From Trachelipus rathkii (lineage: Eukaryota > Arthropoda > Malacostraca > Isopoda > Trachelipodidae): DNA of 20,000 bases. Position 1 is the stretch's first letter. Every line of letters starts with the position of its first letter. Under the pieces are notes generated by a model. The model saw only the letters and a list, made by a program, of their open reading frames with translations, made no database searches and was not told the origin of the DNA. The stretch lies in contig JABUQX010056923.1 of assembly GCA_015478945.1 (NCBI GenBank), positions 5,001 through 25,000 of the forward strand, written 5' to 3'. A program made the position numbers and the translations under genes. Below are positions 19,952 to 20,000 of the stretch, one piece after another.

Positions 19952-20000
19952 TATTACCAACATAGCCTCTTAATCCCGACGTAATTGGTCACGGAAGTAT

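Overview
This window looks like intergenic, transposon-packed DNA from an AT-rich invertebrate animal genome, probably an arthropod. The grounds are a metazoan BEL/Pao retrotransposon, a hAT end, a PIF/Harbinger-like MITE, a tRNA-derived SINE and long trinucleotide microsatellites. I see no host protein-coding gene with intact structure. The species cannot be named from the sequence.

Layout. Positions 1-233 are the end of a hAT-type DNA transposon. From about 234 to about 19540 lies one decayed BEL/Pao retrotransposon on the + strand, split by insertions. Its left part (482-5207) carries gag with three CCHC zinc knuckles, the aspartic protease, reverse transcriptase and RNase H. Its right part (17245-18743) carries the integrase zinc-binding and DDE core domains and the C-terminal DUF5641-like domain. 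The pol region is broken by several frameshifts, by a 30-bp perfect palindrome (3218-3247) and by a 263-bp MITE (3862-4124) with TTA target duplications.

A 12031-bp element (5208-17238) sits inside the retrotransposon between RNase H and integrase. It is flanked by a 6-bp direct repeat CAAGTT (5202-5207 and 17239-17244), and removing the element plus one repeat rejoins the integrase reading frame exactly. It has terminal inverted repeats of about 160-250 bp, long TTA/TAA microsatellites, GACTCC-type repeats and very long inverted arms (left about 5208-10690, right about 12693-17238) around a 2-kb centre of direct repeats. Each arm carries a decayed copy of one unrecognised gene of about 255 codons (8804-9574 minus, 13810-14573 plus), each followed by AATAAA about 20 bp after its stop. 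The left arm also holds an eight-unit satellite of about 116 bp arranged as alternating A/B units. The right arm has a different AT-rich, hairpin-forming block at that place.

History inferred from nesting: the retrotransposon inserted first; the MITE and the 12-kb element then landed in it; all are now decaying. The right end of the window holds the retrotransposon's 3' non-coding region, a tRNA-derived SINE (19601 to about 19795) and TA repeats.

The two most unusual signals are the 12-kb inverted-arm element with its unknown gene, and an octamer AAATATTC that occurs at least 19 times on the coding strand of the retrotransposon in all three codon phases, but only three times on that strand in the 12-kb insert.
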